NCBI RefSeq assembly: GCF_041146395.1
Contig: NC_091001.1
Span: 102,260,965-102,324,964, forward strand
Direction of reading: 5' to 3'
From: Eulemur rufifrons
Lineage: Eukaryota; Chordata; Mammalia; Primates; Lemuridae
Length of the DNA stretch: 64,000 bases
In this document: piece by piece, positions 36,441-46,880 of the stretch
How positions within the stretch are numbered: the first letter of the stretch is position 1
Layout of the letters: the number at the start of each line of letters is the position of its first letter
Program-made: the position numbers and the translations under genes
Notes under the pieces: model-generated
What the model saw: only the letters and a program-made list of their open reading frames with translations
Told to the model about the DNA's origin: nothing
Databases searched by the model: none

Positions 36441-36633
36441 AACTAATATCAACCACCAAGTAATAACTTGCTGATCTCCATCTAAGTATACAAGAAGATG
36501 CTCAGGACTGTAGAATAGAATTTTCTCTGTACTGGAGAGGAAAAAGCTTTCTTGATTTTCTAGGCTTGTTACTCTGAGCCCACAGTAGTAAACATTTCAT
36601 TCACATTAACCCACAGGACATTGCTAACAGTAT

Positions 36634-36778
36634 TTGTTTAAATATCTATTTCTCTGCTTGTCTGTGAGCTACTTAAGAGCAGTGACTATATTTTTTGTTT
36701 CAGCATTCTCAAAGTCTAGCATAGGGCTTGGCACATCATACTCTCTAAATTTTGTTAAAGGAATAAATACATTAAAGT
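36634..36778 (+). mobile_element. LINE-2 3' end, sense
   Basis: 'tctgtgagctacttaagagc', 'agtgactatattttttgttt', 'tctagcatagggcttggcac' and 'aggaataaatac' are the terminal L2 sequence. It meets the next L2 piece tail to tail. Confidence 0.75.
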
Positions 36779-36784
36779 CAAATT

Positions 36785-36925
36785 ATTTTTCATTAAGCAT
36801 TTACTGCATTCCCATTATGAGTCTAGTCCTATGCTAAGCACTGAGAATAGCAAACTGAGCTGGTCATAGCTCCTGCTTTCAAGATCCTTGCAATCTAACT
36901 GGAAAATCAGATGAGTAAATGGAAA
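36785..36925 (-). mobile_element. LINE-2 3' end, antisense
   Basis: 'cattaagcatttactgcatt', 'ctagtcctatgctaagcact' and 'gctttcaagatccttgcaat' are the reverse complement of the L2 3' end ('attgagcacctactatgtgccaggcac'). Confidence 0.65.
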
Positions 36926-36959
36926 ATTTAAGTAGTGAATTTTTAAAAATTCTTTGACT

Positions 36960-37180
36960 GAGTAAGATAGGCAGTATTATAGGAGTGCAAAAGAAATAGC
37001 ATAAACCTAGCCCAAGGCTGTCAATAAGGGCTTCCTAAGAGAGATTTTAAAGAATCCTCTGGCAATTATACTGGCACCAGGGACAGCTTGGGCACAAGCC
37101 AGTGAAACCATGGGTGTGTTTGGCACTTTCAAGCAATTAGATGTTGACATAGCACAGGTTATGGAAAAGAATACTGAAAA
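36960..37180 (-). mobile_element. Ancient mammalian repeat, L2-linked, unclassified
   Basis: 'aagggcttcctaagagagat' and 'gccagtgaaaccatggg' resemble the G-rich sequence that elsewhere (42500-42800) lies beyond the antisense L2-like end ('ggaaggcctctctgaggaggt'). Low certainty. Confidence 0.4.
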
Positions 37181-37444
37181 TGCAACCAGAGGTCAAAGTT
37201 AAAGGACAGAAAATGTTAAAATTAAATTTCCTCCCCAAAGATCATGGTGAGTCATTGGTGCATGGCAAGTGAGCAATACAATGATGCTATAAGAGATCTC
37301 TTCCAATGAGTCTTCAACAAGAAAGCTGGCACTTGGTTGTTGGAAGAAGATAAAGACAAAGGGCCCTTCAGGAATGGAGAGCAGGTTATGGCAGGAGAGA
37401 AGTAGCCAAGAGCTCCTCTGGAGGACACGGAGGGGCAGAAGAGC

Positions 37445-37645
37445 AGAAGGTATCACAGAGTGGCTAAGAGCAGTTCTGCAGTCAGAACTGTACACAAACC
37501 TCAGCACTATCACAGAGCACATGTACAACCTTGGGCAACTTATTTAAATGCACTGTGCCTTAGTTTCTCTTTCTATACTCTAGGAATAATATTCACTGAC
37601 TGTAACATTGCTATGAGGATCAAATGAGATAACATACAAATTGTT
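37445..37645 (+). mobile_element. MIR SINE
   Basis: 'agagtggctaagagcagttc', 'tacaaccttgggcaacttat', 'actgtgccttagtttctctt' and 'attgctatgaggatcaaatg' follow MIR from head to 3' half. Confidence 0.85.
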
Positions 37646-38795
37646 CAACTAGACATGAAGGCAGGGATTTCCCTGTATTATGTTGACCAGACTTTGCAAA
37701 AGAACAGATACATAATACAGAGAAGCCCTTACCTTTCTTTCCAGCTGAGTATATTATATTATCTCGCTTAATAGTCACATCAATCCTACATGGTCACTGA
37801 TAGTAGCACCATCAGAAAACTTGGGATACACTGGAAAGAGGCATTCTCTTTCATTACCAACACCTGCCCCCTCACATTCAAAGTGCTTTTTTGCTTTGTA
37901 TGGAATGCCTGGGTCCTGGGACTGCACCACCTGATACAATCTGAGGACATCAGCTGGTTACTGAAGCCACGAAGCCTCACCACCCCACACTCCAACATGC
38001 CCATCACTACTCTGTGAAAGTCTGCTCACAGCTTCTACCAAATTTGGGATTCTCCCTCCAGAGGCCTGTTACCCATCATCTGGATGAACTGGACAGCCAT
38101 CAACCAAACTGGCAAGAAAATTTCAGAATTTTTGGTCTTTTCAATTGCTGTTCCTCAGAAGAAATACTCTTATTCAACCCATACAGTCTTCTCATCCCCT
38201 AGTCCATCATTGTATTTCTTTTTTAAAATGTTTTTTTGTTTCCATCACTCCAAAAGTAACAAGTAAATTAAGTAGTCCTCTTGTTTCCCCAGCTCAACTC
38301 CCTCACCTTGGGCTTAGGTTGATCTGTCCCCGGCCCCACAATCACCTGGGTTTACTCCTGGGTGCGTGGCACGCTGATAGGGCAGACTGGCACCTGGTGG
38401 CTCCCCTAGTTTTGAGACCTGCAAGAGGAGAGGCTCTACTGCTCACACACCTGTCTGGGAGGCTAATCTTGACTTCCCATGGCTGATGGCCAGGAAGAGA
38501 AGAGAACTAGAGCAGAGAGAATGATTAGATCCTAGTCTGTGGCTCTCTTCTGCCAAATCAAGTCTTGGATATTTCTTTTATCTGTGCCTACAATGAGCAA
38601 ATTTTACTCAGTATGCTGACTCAGCACACAATAACTTTTAGTGATGCATATGTAATAGTATAAATCCAAGCCCACACAGAACACATAAACATTTTTACAA
38701 ATTAGAGTTCAAAGTGCTAAAAGGTACTGAAGTGAAAAAAAAAAATGTCAATATATGGAAACACCAAAGATAACAAATATATACAGGTGAACAAC
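37646..38795. other. No gene recognised
   Basis: About 1.15 kb. Overlapping frames on both strands (37786-38486) have no recognisable domain. The GC-richer patch 38285-38480 was not assigned. Confidence 0.4.
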
Positions 38796-38799
38796 TTCC

Positions 38800-38925
38800 T
38801 TGAATAATCAGTTATTATACTGATACTTTACTGCAGTATCTCATTTAATTACCATAATATTATTACAAAGACACTATTATTATCCCCATTTTACATATGA
38901 AGAAATTGAGGCCCAAAGCTTAAGA
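38800..38925 (-). mobile_element. MIR SINE, antisense
   Basis: 'tctcatttaattaccataat', 'attatccccattttacatat' and 'gaagaaattgaggcccaaag' are the reverse complement of the MIR 3' half and core. Confidence 0.8.
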
Positions 38926-39169
38926 TTCTTTTTCCCTATGCACTTAAGGAAAGATAAGAGCAGAGGCTGTTGAATCTATGCAACCTGTGGATGGACCTGT
39001 GAAAGGGTGCAGCAATATCTCACTTCACACAACCATCTAAATCTCCTGTGACCAGAAAGGTGCCTCGAAGATTCTGAGATTATGTTACAGTTTCTGCTCT
39101 TCCATCAAAGGTCCCCAAATGACCCAGACTTTAGAGGGAGCCCCTGGAGAATAAATACCTGCTTCCTTC

Positions 39170-39262
39170 TTTTCCCTCTTAACATCCACTGCCTTGGTCC
39201 AGGCATTCATTACCTTTCGCCTGAATTATTGCACCAGCTTGCTCACAAGCCTGACTGACTTT
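39170..39262 (+). mobile_element. LINE-2 fragment
   Basis: 'ccttggtccaggcattcat', 'cctgaattattgcaccagct' matches the L2 segment 'gcctggattactgcagcagcct'. Confidence 0.55.
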
Positions 39263-39264
39263 AT

Positions 39265-39830
39265 TCTGGTTATTTTTATTTTTAATTCATTGAGGCATAA
39301 TGTACATATAATAAAAATATAATAAAACATACAGAATTTAAGTATTCAGTTTGATGAGTTTTGACAATTGAATATATCCATGTGATTAAAACCCAAAGCA
39401 AGATATATAATATTTCTATCACCTCAGAAGGCTTCTTTAATCCCTTTCCAATCAACTTCCTCTAATTCTTAGAAGCTTAATTTTTATTGCCATAGATTGA
39501 TTTTACTTGTTTGGGACTTTATGTAAATGAATAATACAGTTGTGCATCCGTTTGTGTCTGATTTACTTCATACAACATAGTGTTTTTGAACGTGGCTGTT
39601 GTGTGTAACAGCAGTTTGCTCCCTACTATGGACTGAGTAGTCATCAGCTGTATTAATAAACCACAATTTGTTTATCCAGTCACCTATTGATGGACACCTG
39701 GGATGTTTCTGCTTTGGGGCTTTTTTGATTAAGGCTGTTTAAAGATTTTCATACAATTATTTTGTGGAGATTTATTTTTATTTCTCTTGGTTAAATATTA
39801 AAAAATGGTAAGAATGTGAAGTGCCTGGAA
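39265..39830 (-). mobile_element. Ancient LINE-1 (L1ME-like) 3' region, antisense
   Basis: 'aattcattgaggcataatgt', 'ttcagtttgatgagttttg', 'acttgtttgggactttatgt', 'cacctattgatggacacctg' and 'ggatgtttctgctttggggc' follow the antisense old L1 3' end. No ORF survives. Confidence 0.75.
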
Positions 39831-40039
39831 CTTTCATTGCTGTTGGAAGTAAAAAGTGATTCTACTACTTAGTTAAATTGGCAGTTTCTTATAAACATAA
39901 ATGCACATTTACTGTAGGAATCAGCTTTAATGCAAGAAGCATTTTACATATTTGGCAAGTTTTTATATTTGCCTTGAGCCTTAGACTTAAAAATCACTTA
40001 TCTTCAGTCTTTAATCTCAAAACTTCCAAACATAGTTTT

Positions 40040-40048
40040 AAGAATTCA
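40040..40048. repeat. Left target-site duplication of the Alu
   Basis: aagaattca, repeated at 40322-40330. The site reads tttt/aagaattca, matching the L1 endonuclease preference TT/AAAA. Confidence 0.85.
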
Positions 40049-40321
40049 TCAGGAGTTCGAGACCAGCCTGAGCAAGAGCGAGACCCCACCTCTACTAAAA
40101 ACAGAAAGAAATTATATGGACAGCTAAAAATATACATAGAAAAAATTAGCCGGGCATGGTGGTGCATGCCTGTAGTCCCAGCTACTCGGGAGGCTGAGAC
40201 AGGAGGATCCCTTGAGCTCAGGAGTTTGAGGTTGCTGTGAGCTAGGCTGACGCCATGGCACTCACTCTAGCCTGGGCAACAGAGTGAGACTCTGTCTCAA
40301 AAAAAAAAAAAAAAAAAAAAA
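40049..40321 (+). mobile_element. Strepsirrhine-type Alu SINE, 5' truncated
   Basis: The left arm starts at 'caggagttcgagaccagcct', missing about the first 50-60 nt including the Pol III A box. The right arm runs from 'ccgggcatggtggtgcatgc' to 'tgggcaacagagtgagactc', followed by a poly(A) of about 24. 'gttgctgtgagctaggctga' and 'cgccatggcactcactctag' in the right arm are typical of lemur Alus. The element is flanked by the 9-bp duplication aagaattca. The frame ending '[17 protein letters not shown]' is the usual Alu-derived artefact. Confidence 0.95.
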
Positions 40322-40330
40322 AAGAATTCA
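40322..40330. repeat. Right target-site duplication of the Alu
   Basis: aagaattca, identical to 40040-40048. It follows the poly(A) directly. Confidence 0.85.
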
Positions 40331-40584
40331 ACCACCAATAAACATTCTACTTCTAAAGGAGTTAAGCAGCAAGTAGCAACACTATGCTAAACAGCAACTA
40401 CTGTGTATCCAGTTCATTGTCATAAACATTTATGAAGCATGAGCACATTCTAAGTTCAAAGCACTGTACAACATAGCTTTGGGAATGCACTTCTCTCCCA
40501 TGCCATCATTGCCTTAAGAATATTAAATAAAATGGGGAAAAAGAAGATATATATAAAAATCATCCCACAACATTCAACTTCCAT

Positions 40585-40705
40585 TAAATATTTTGGAGTG
40601 TCTAATGTGTATCAGGTACTAGCCTAGACCTGGGGATATGACAGTGAGCTCAAATCTTATGCTGTTTAGAGCCATAAAGCAAATGAAAATAAAGTGAACT
40701 AAAAT
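40585..40705 (-). mobile_element. LINE-2 3' end, antisense
   Basis: 'ggagtgtctaatgtgtatca', 'ggtactagcctagacctggg' and 'gatatgacagtgagctcaaa' are the reverse complement of the L2 terminus ('..tgtatccccagtgcctag'). Confidence 0.65.
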
Positions 40706-40740
40706 GAAGAGTCTAATCATTAAAACACAATATCCTCTAG

Positions 40741-41060
40741 ATCAAGGTCAATATATTTTTCTGTGAGGTTCAGAGAGCAAATATTTTAGGCTTTGCAGGA
40801 CATCAGTCTCTATTGCAATTATGCCATAGTGGCATGAATGTAGCCACAGACAATACAGAGACGAAAAGCATGGCTATGTGCCAATAAAATGTTTTTATGG
40901 ACACAAAGTTGAATTTCATATAATTTTCATGGCACAAAATAATGCTCTTCTTTTGATTTTTTTCAACTATTTAGAATGTAAAAACTAGTCATAGCCTATA
41001 GACTATCCAAAAATAGATGGGCCAGATTTGGCCCTCGGGCCATTAGTTTCATAGCCTTAC
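40741..41060. mobile_element. hAT-family non-autonomous element (MER58-like; subfamily unsure)
   Basis: 'gcaaatattttaggctttgc', 'gaatgtagccacagacaata', 'tatgtgccaataaaatgttt' and 'gatttggccctcgggccatt' match the common mammalian element whose termini read CAGGGGTCGGCAAACT. Here it is in the orientation 'aaatattttaggctttgcgggcc'. It is the longer version, with 'ttgaatttcatataattttc' and 'cttcttttgatttttttca' in the middle. The terminal bases are decayed. Confidence 0.75.
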
Positions 41061-41085
41061 TCTAGATGAACTTTAAAATTTCACT

Positions 41086-41257
41086 CCAGATGTAAGGATA
41101 AGTGACATAATTTACAGGGCCCATTGCAAAATGAAAATATGGGGCCCCTTATTTAAAAATCATGAAGTTTCAAGACAGCAACAGCAGAGCATTAAGCCAA
41201 GTGTGGGGCCATCTGTGCACAGGGCTCTGGCCTCATGTCCATGAAGCCAGACTAGTG
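41086..41257. mobile_element. hAT-Tip100-like element (MER45-like)
   Basis: 'aatttacagggcccattgca', 'tatggggccccttatttaaa', 'tttcaagacagcaacagcag', 'agcattaagccaagtgtggg' and 'catgaagccagac' match, from memory, the MER45-type consensus ('..gggccccgca..catgaagccggccctg'). It lies 26 bp from the neighbouring hAT element. Confidence 0.7.
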
Positions 41258-41569
41258 TATTTATATCTTAATTGAATTTCTAGTTTCTTGGATATAAATT
41301 GATTGGCATGGAAAGTATTTTAATTCTATACTTCTAACACCATGTGTTTATTTTAATTCTGCACCTCTAGAACCTAAAATAGTACCTGACGCAGTGCAAA
41401 TATTCAAATTATAGTAGAATGGATGTAGAATGAAAAATTACTTCAGTTGAATGCTTTGTATATTTTGCTTCCTGAATAACATAGAAACAAAAATAGGCTA
41501 AGTCACTTAAATTTCCCTTGAAAGTTCCCTGGAAAACCCACCCAGAGGCCTAGAGATATGGTGGAATTT

Positions 41570-42040
41570 GCTTTTGATGAACTTAATTTTTCATTGCAGC
41601 AATAAGCACTGTCTATTTCTCCAGCTTCGTCTCTTTCTTCTCCCACCTAGTTATTCATTCTTCAGTCAGAATAATCCACTTCAGTTTCAATTGTGCCAAA
41701 TTTTCTCAGCTCTTAAATATTTTACATGCTGTTTCCACCACCTCCATCCACCTAGATAATCATTGGTTTTCTTCCAAACCTTGCCATCCTGTTTGAGAAG
41801 CCTGTTCTCTCACATGACCACCTATAGTCTGGGTTATGTGCCCCTCCTGCAGGTTCCACAACTTCCTACAATCAGAGTACAGTTGTTAAGGATGGTGATT
41901 TTCTTGCTACTTGCCTCCTCCAATAGACCTGAGCCAGTTTTTTGGAAGTAGGCACCATAGAGCATTCATCTCTATCCCTTAAGCACTTGGAACACAATAG
42001 TTGCTCAGTAAACATTCGGTAAATCAATGAGTGAACGAGT
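41570..42040 (+). mobile_element. LINE-2 3' end
   Basis: 'ttctcagctcttaaatattt', 'cctgttctctcacatgacca' and, at the end, 'aagcacttggaacacaatag' with 'ttgctcagtaaacattcggt' follow the L2 3' region. Confidence 0.65.
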
Positions 42041-42299
42041 GTGGATTCCAAAGCAGCCTGGTAAATATGATCTGACCAGGTCTTTTAAAGGCTCTTATCC
42101 CCTGGGCAAGTAAATCCAAGACAAGCAACAGGAAGTCCCCCACTCAAAAGAATGGTAGCAGACAAAGCTCTCTGGCATGGTATGGTCAAGAAGTAGTACT
42201 ACTCCATGGGGATGGTGAATTCAGTAGTCAGAGTCTCAGTTCTCAATAGAACCTCACAAAGTCTAAAAACAATGCTGTACATTCGTATCCCTTTCCTTC

Positions 42300-42800
42300 C
42301 ATCATTGATTCATTCATTCAACAAATATTTATTTATTAGGTCCCCAGGCACTTTTTTTTAGCATGGGGGATAGGTCAGTGAACATAAAATGTCCCCATTC
42401 TCATTAAGCTCACTCTCTTTTGGAAAAATAGACAATAAAATAACATATGTCAAATTATTAAAAAAGGGTTATGAAACACAAAAAAAGTACAACGTGGGAC
42501 TTGGGGTTGGGGTGACAGTCCAATGGGTGCTGGTGAGGGAAGGCTGCTCTGGTCAGGTGATGATAGAGCAGAGACCTAAGGAAGTACAGGAGTGAGTCAT
42601 TGGACTTGCTGGAGCAGGGAAACCACAGGGCAGAGGGAAGGACGCCAAAGCCCTAAACCTGGGCAGGAATAAAAGCGAGGGCCTGTGTAGGTGGAAAGCA
42701 GGGAGAGGTACCAGGAATGTGACAGAAAAGAGATCAAAATCTAGTCAGAGTGAGATTGGGAGGCCCTAGAGGCCATGGTACGACTTTAGATTTGTTCTCA
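42300..42800 (-). mobile_element. LINE-2-like end plus ancient G-rich repeat, antisense
   Basis: 'cattcattcaacaaatattt', 'ggtccccaggcac' and 'gataggtcagtgaacataaa' are an antisense L2 terminus. The following 'ggaaggctgctctggtcagg', 'gcagagacctaaggaagtac' and 'gaggccatggtacgacttta' match a widespread mammalian repeat that I know in this arrangement but cannot name. Confidence 0.6.
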
Positions 42801-43345
42801 ATCCATTCAATTCTATTAGTTTACTTTTTTCGTGAAAATAGTAACACTCATGCAAATTTGGACAATGTCCTATGTCCAGACATTGTTTACTTACCATCCT
42901 CAGATTTTCACAATTTTTAATCTCTGAAAGTACTGATATGAACCAAGTAGAAGAAAATATGCAATTTTCCCTGACATTCTTTTGGAGAAGCTCTCAACTA
43001 AGAGCTCACAGATGAATTCTTCAAATGCCTCCAAATTGCATCCATGATACAGCTTATTATCACATAGATTTAGACACAAGTGATCAAATCATAGCCTTCA
43101 AAACTTATTTCTGTAACCTATAATTCAGATATCAACGTGGCTGTTCTAGCTATGACCAGCATTAAAAGGGTCTCCTAGAAAAATCCTGCTGTACATTGTC
43201 ACTGCATAACATAGACTAACATTCATATTTTACATTTATATTTAAGAGATTCTGTATTTAAGTGTTGATGCCGCCAAAAGTCAAATCCCTGTCTTACTGT
43301 GTTGTCATGAGAACTGAAGGAGAAAAACAGCTTTGTAAATCAGAG
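42801..43345. other. No feature recognised
   Basis: About 540 bp of AT-rich sequence with no gene or named repeat. Confidence 0.4.
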
Positions 43346-43349
43346 TGTG

Positions 43350-43515
43350 TCTTACTCAAGAGGCAGAATGCCTGGGTTCAAATCCCCTCCAACTTCCTTG
43401 CTTTCTATTCTCAGGCAAGTTTTATAACCTTTCTTCTTCAGTTGTGTTATCTGTGAAATGAGAATACTGATAGCACCCACCACATAGGGTGACTGGGAGG
43501 GTTAAATGTTCCCAG
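43350..43515 (+). mobile_element. MIR SINE
   Basis: 'gcagaatgcctgggttcaaa' (tRNA-like B-box region), 'ctcaggcaagttttataacc', 'ttatctgtgaaatgagaata' and 'gggtgactgggagggttaaa' follow MIR from head to 3' part. Confidence 0.88.
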
Positions 43516-43529
43516 GCCATAGTAGGTGA

Positions 43530-44660
43530 TATATATATATGTGTTTATATGTGATGGTATATTTAATTCTAAAAATATTACTTATAAAAATTAAAAACAA
43601 TCTAGTCATTTATTTTCAAATTGAAATTAATTTCCTTTTAAACACCTTTAAATTTTCAACCTTCAAAACCAATATAATCATCAACCTCTCTAGGAGATTT
43701 TATCTGTAAATGAATAGTTTTGAAATGAATGATATCTAAGTGCTCTTAAGTCAACAATTTTATAATTCTAGTGATCACCAAGGCATTCTCTATCTGCTTT
43801 AGTCCACATGATTTTGGGGGGATGGTGGAGAGTTAAAGTTGTACCTATGTATCCCCATACCCTCTGGACCTTTGAGGAAGAGGAAGAGCAGAAGAGAAGG
43901 GCTGAATTGCATAGTCATGTGAGATCCACTACAGCTGGAAAATATAGCAATTAAAAAAATCTGAGTTTCTATGGTCACCTTATTCCTACAGCTTTTCAAA
44001 CAAATCTTGCTACAAACACATATTTTGAAAAGTAATTTTGATCCATTTGTTAGTTCTTACTTACATCATGACCTCAGCAGATGTTATGACAAAAGTATGG
44101 ACAATTTTCTTTGCCTCTCTGCCAAGACTTTTTGAACGTTTGCAGGAGATATAGAGGGCACCTCTCAAAGGCTCAGCACAGCCAGTCTTACCTGTCACCA
44201 GAGCCCCAGAGCTGATGCAGAGTCGAATTCACCTTGAAACCTATGAATATCTACTGCCTCCTTTGAAAACTCAGAAAAAAATAAATGGCCCCCAGGAACT
44301 GAACCTTTAGCACCATTTTTGACTCTCAGAATCTTGTTAAGGCACACAACTTATAAGTGAGAATTTACAAATTCACCCAGTGTCTTTTGTTTATTACCAA
44401 CTGTGTATTCAACACGGAAGAAAATATAGTTGCAGAGTCAAGAGAAAAAGTAGAAAGTGTCTCTTCATGTATCAACTCAATGAATATTCATCAAGCTCCT
44501 GCTCTACGCCATGCACTGGAAGGTACAACAGTCATTTCCATAGTTTATTAGAGAAAGGGGATCTGTAGTTACCTTACTTTTTTGTTTACTTGTGTTTTGT
44601 CTATCCTATTCAGTAAAATAAAACCACCATGAGATTAAGGGTCCTGTTTAGTATTTATAA
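43530..44660. other. No gene recognised
   Basis: About 1.1 kb. It contains a short (AT)n at about 43533-43545. Nothing else is nameable. Confidence 0.4.
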
Positions 44661-44664
44661 GAGG

Positions 44665-44880
44665 CAGAGTAGACAAACTACAGCCCACAGGCCAACTCCA
44701 GTCTACCACTTGTTTTTGTAAACAAAGTTGCACCAGAACACAGCAAATCTATTTGTTTATGAATTCTCTATGGCTGTTTTCACACCACACAGCAGAGTTG
44801 AGTAGCTGCAATAGAGACCATATAGCACACAAAGTCTAAAATATTTACTATCTGGCCCTTTACAGAAAGAGTTTTCTGAG
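44665..44880. mobile_element. hAT-family non-autonomous element, second copy, opposite orientation
   Basis: 'gtagacaaactacagcccac', 'aggccaactccagtctacca', 'gttgcaccagaacacagcaa', 'gaccatatagcacacaaagt' and 'ctatctggccctttacagaa' match the same family as 40741-41060, in the reverse orientation and in the shorter form. Confidence 0.8.
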
Positions 44881-44884
44881 CTCA

Positions 44885-44950
44885 GTTCTAGAACAATGCC
44901 TCGCTTATAGTAGGTACTTAATAACTTTGTCGAATGGATGGATAGATGGA
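44885..44950 (+). mobile_element. LINE-2 3' terminal fragment
   Basis: 'ttctagaacaatgcctcgct', 'tatagtaggtacttaataac' match the last ~60 bp of L2. A GGAT-type run (ggatggatagatggaagga) follows. Confidence 0.65.
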
Positions 44951-44954
44951 AGGA

Positions 44955-45075
44955 TGGATTAATTGCTTTATTTAATCTTCATAACAACTCAATTTCATAT
45001 AAATTTTAGGTGGTAGAGCTGAGATTTGAATTGAGTTTTGTGACCCCTAACCCATGACCATTCTACTATGCCATA
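44955..45075 (-). mobile_element. MIR SINE fragment, antisense
   Basis: 'gtggtagagctgagatttga', 'cccatgaccattctactatg' is the reverse complement of the MIR tRNA-like head. Confidence 0.65.
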
Positions 45076-45094
45076 TTTTCTTCCTAAAATAATT

Positions 45095-45275
45095 ACTATA
45101 TGTTTAGTGTTCTACCATTTATAAGACATTGTTATTTATTCTTACTTGATCTTAGGACAACCTTTTTAGAGAAGTATTGCCATCATCATCCCAATTTTTA
45201 GATGAGTAAACAGGCTCAGAAAGGCAAAGTACTTTGTGCAGCATCCTCAGTTAGTAGGAGAAAGAGTCTGGACTG
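45095..45275 (-). mobile_element. MIR SINE, antisense
   Basis: 'gtgttctaccatttataaga', 'ttttagatgagtaaacaggc', 'tcagaaaggcaaagtacttt' and 'cagcatcctcagttagtagg' follow antisense MIR. Confidence 0.75.
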
Positions 45276-45294
45276 GGCCTTGGGGCTACTCTGC

Positions 45295-45450
45295 CTTTAT
45301 CATGCATTAGAGGTCTGTTTTATCTTCATTTATCATCTGTGTTCTTGAAGGGTGTGAATTTATCTTATTTATCTTCATATACTCAATGCCTAGCCATGTG
45401 TGACTCATGGTGAACACCCCATAAATAGTTCCTGAATGAACATAATACAT
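45295..45450 (+). mobile_element. LINE-2 3' end
   Basis: 'tcttgaagggtgtgaattta', 'tatactcaatgcctagccat' and 'ccccataaatagttcctgaa' match the L2 3' terminus. Confidence 0.65.
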
Positions 45451-45569
45451 TTTCCCACTTCACAGAAGATAGCCAAATCATGCCAAATTAACTTGTGTAA
45501 GATTGACATAAGGTCAAACAGAGAATGAGGCTCATTGGCTAGGCTCAGAGCCTGGCTGTGTTCTAACTC

Positions 45570-45945
45570 TCTGTCTTAGTCCATTTTGCTGTTGCTATAG
45601 CAGAATACCACACACGGGGGTGATTTATAAACAACAGAAATTCATTTGGCTCATGGTTCTGGAGGTTGGGAAGTCCAAGATCAAGGGGCCATATCTTGTG
45701 AGGGTCTTCCTACTGTGTCATCCCATGGTGGAGGGCATAAGAACACACAAGCAAGAGAGGAAAGGAGCCAAACTCATGCTTTTATCATAAACCCACTCCC
45801 ATGATAACAGTATTAATTCATTCAAGAGGGCAGAGCCCTCATTACCTGATCATCTCTTAAAGGTCCCACCTCTCAACACTGTTGCATTAGGATTTAGTTT
45901 TCAACACATGAACTTTGGGGGGACACATTCCAACCACAGCACTCA
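45570..45945 (-). mobile_element. MaLR LTR (MST/MLT1 group), antisense
   Basis: 'gtcttagtccattttgctgt', 'gaataccacacacgggggtg', 'tttggctcatggttctggag', 'catgataacagtattaattc', 'ttaaaggtcccacctctcaa' and 'gggggacacattccaaccac' run along a MaLR LTR in reverse. It is a solo LTR. Confidence 0.88.
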
Positions 45946-46426
45946 CATTTTCCAAACATGCAGGATACCGTCTCTTCTCCCTAACTCTGAGCTTATTACA
46001 TTAGATAAGATGCATAACTAAGGAGATAATTTTATAATACAAAAAATACTCAAACCTTATATAAATCTCCCTACTCATGTCACATGATTTCCCTTCATGT
46101 TGCACATGCAGCATTTACTTCTTCTCTTTTAAAAAACATAGACTAGAAGATCTAGATTGTTTTTAAAGTATGTCATGCCTTTCTCTAACGAGCATGAGAT
46201 ACTCTTCAAACATGAAGCTGACAATAAGGGATGAAATGTTTGATATATTAATAATTTACCTTTTTTGAAAACTACTACAGGGTTTGTGGGAAACATGATT
46301 AATAACATAAAAATTGTTTCTATCTTTGGCTAACTAGCATCCGGAAATGAATCAACTCATCACAACTGGAGATAACATGTACTCCTAGCATGTTCAAATT
46401 TCTTAAAGATGACATGATTGCAAATG

Positions 46427-46460
46427 GAAATATTCCAAATTCTGAAATATTCCAAATTCT
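46427..46460. repeat. 17-bp tandem duplication
   Basis: gaaatattccaaattct occurs twice, perfectly and head to tail, followed by a partial third unit 'gaaa'. Identical copies suggest a recent duplication. Confidence 0.95.
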
Positions 46461-46769
46461 GAAACACTTCCACAGCAATAAAGGCAGTTAAGACACAACA
46501 GGCGTGTAGGGATAGCATTGTTCTGAACAGAAAGACAGACATGGGAAATGTGTGCTGACAGATGAACAGATATATGGACCCTTCTTAAAGGGCCTGGGAC
46601 ACCTCCTGGGATGGGCCTGCCTTCATTAGGAGTAACTGATTCAAGGTCCTTTCCTATTTCTTAGATGCGGCAGTCAAGTGCTATTTGCTCTTGGTTTTGG
46701 ATTATAGAATAAATGCTAAAGTGAGAAATAGCCACTATGGACATTGGCCAAATGTCATTTAATGCATTT

Positions 46770-46880
46770 CTCTTTTTCTCTCTCTCTTTGTCTTTCTCCT
46801 TCTCTCTCCACCACCCTTCCCAGTCCTCCCCCTCTTTCTCCTTGTCCTTTGTCTTCTTTCTCTCCTTCTCTCTTTTCTGG
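46770..46880. repeat. CT-rich low-complexity tract
   Basis: 'ctttttctctctctctttgt', 'tccttctctctccaccac' and 'ctttctctccttctctcttt' form a pyrimidine-rich stretch. The 60-codon F/S-rich frame across it is compositional. Confidence 0.85.

Noticed and set aside
39878..40240. 120-codon plus frame ending in '[17 protein letters not shown]'
   Set aside because: This is the standard artefactual Alu-derived peptide from the SINE at 40049-40321.
43370..43395. tRNA-like 'gcctgggttcaaatcccc' as a tRNA gene
   Set aside because: It is the B-box-like head of a MIR SINE; no cloverleaf around it.
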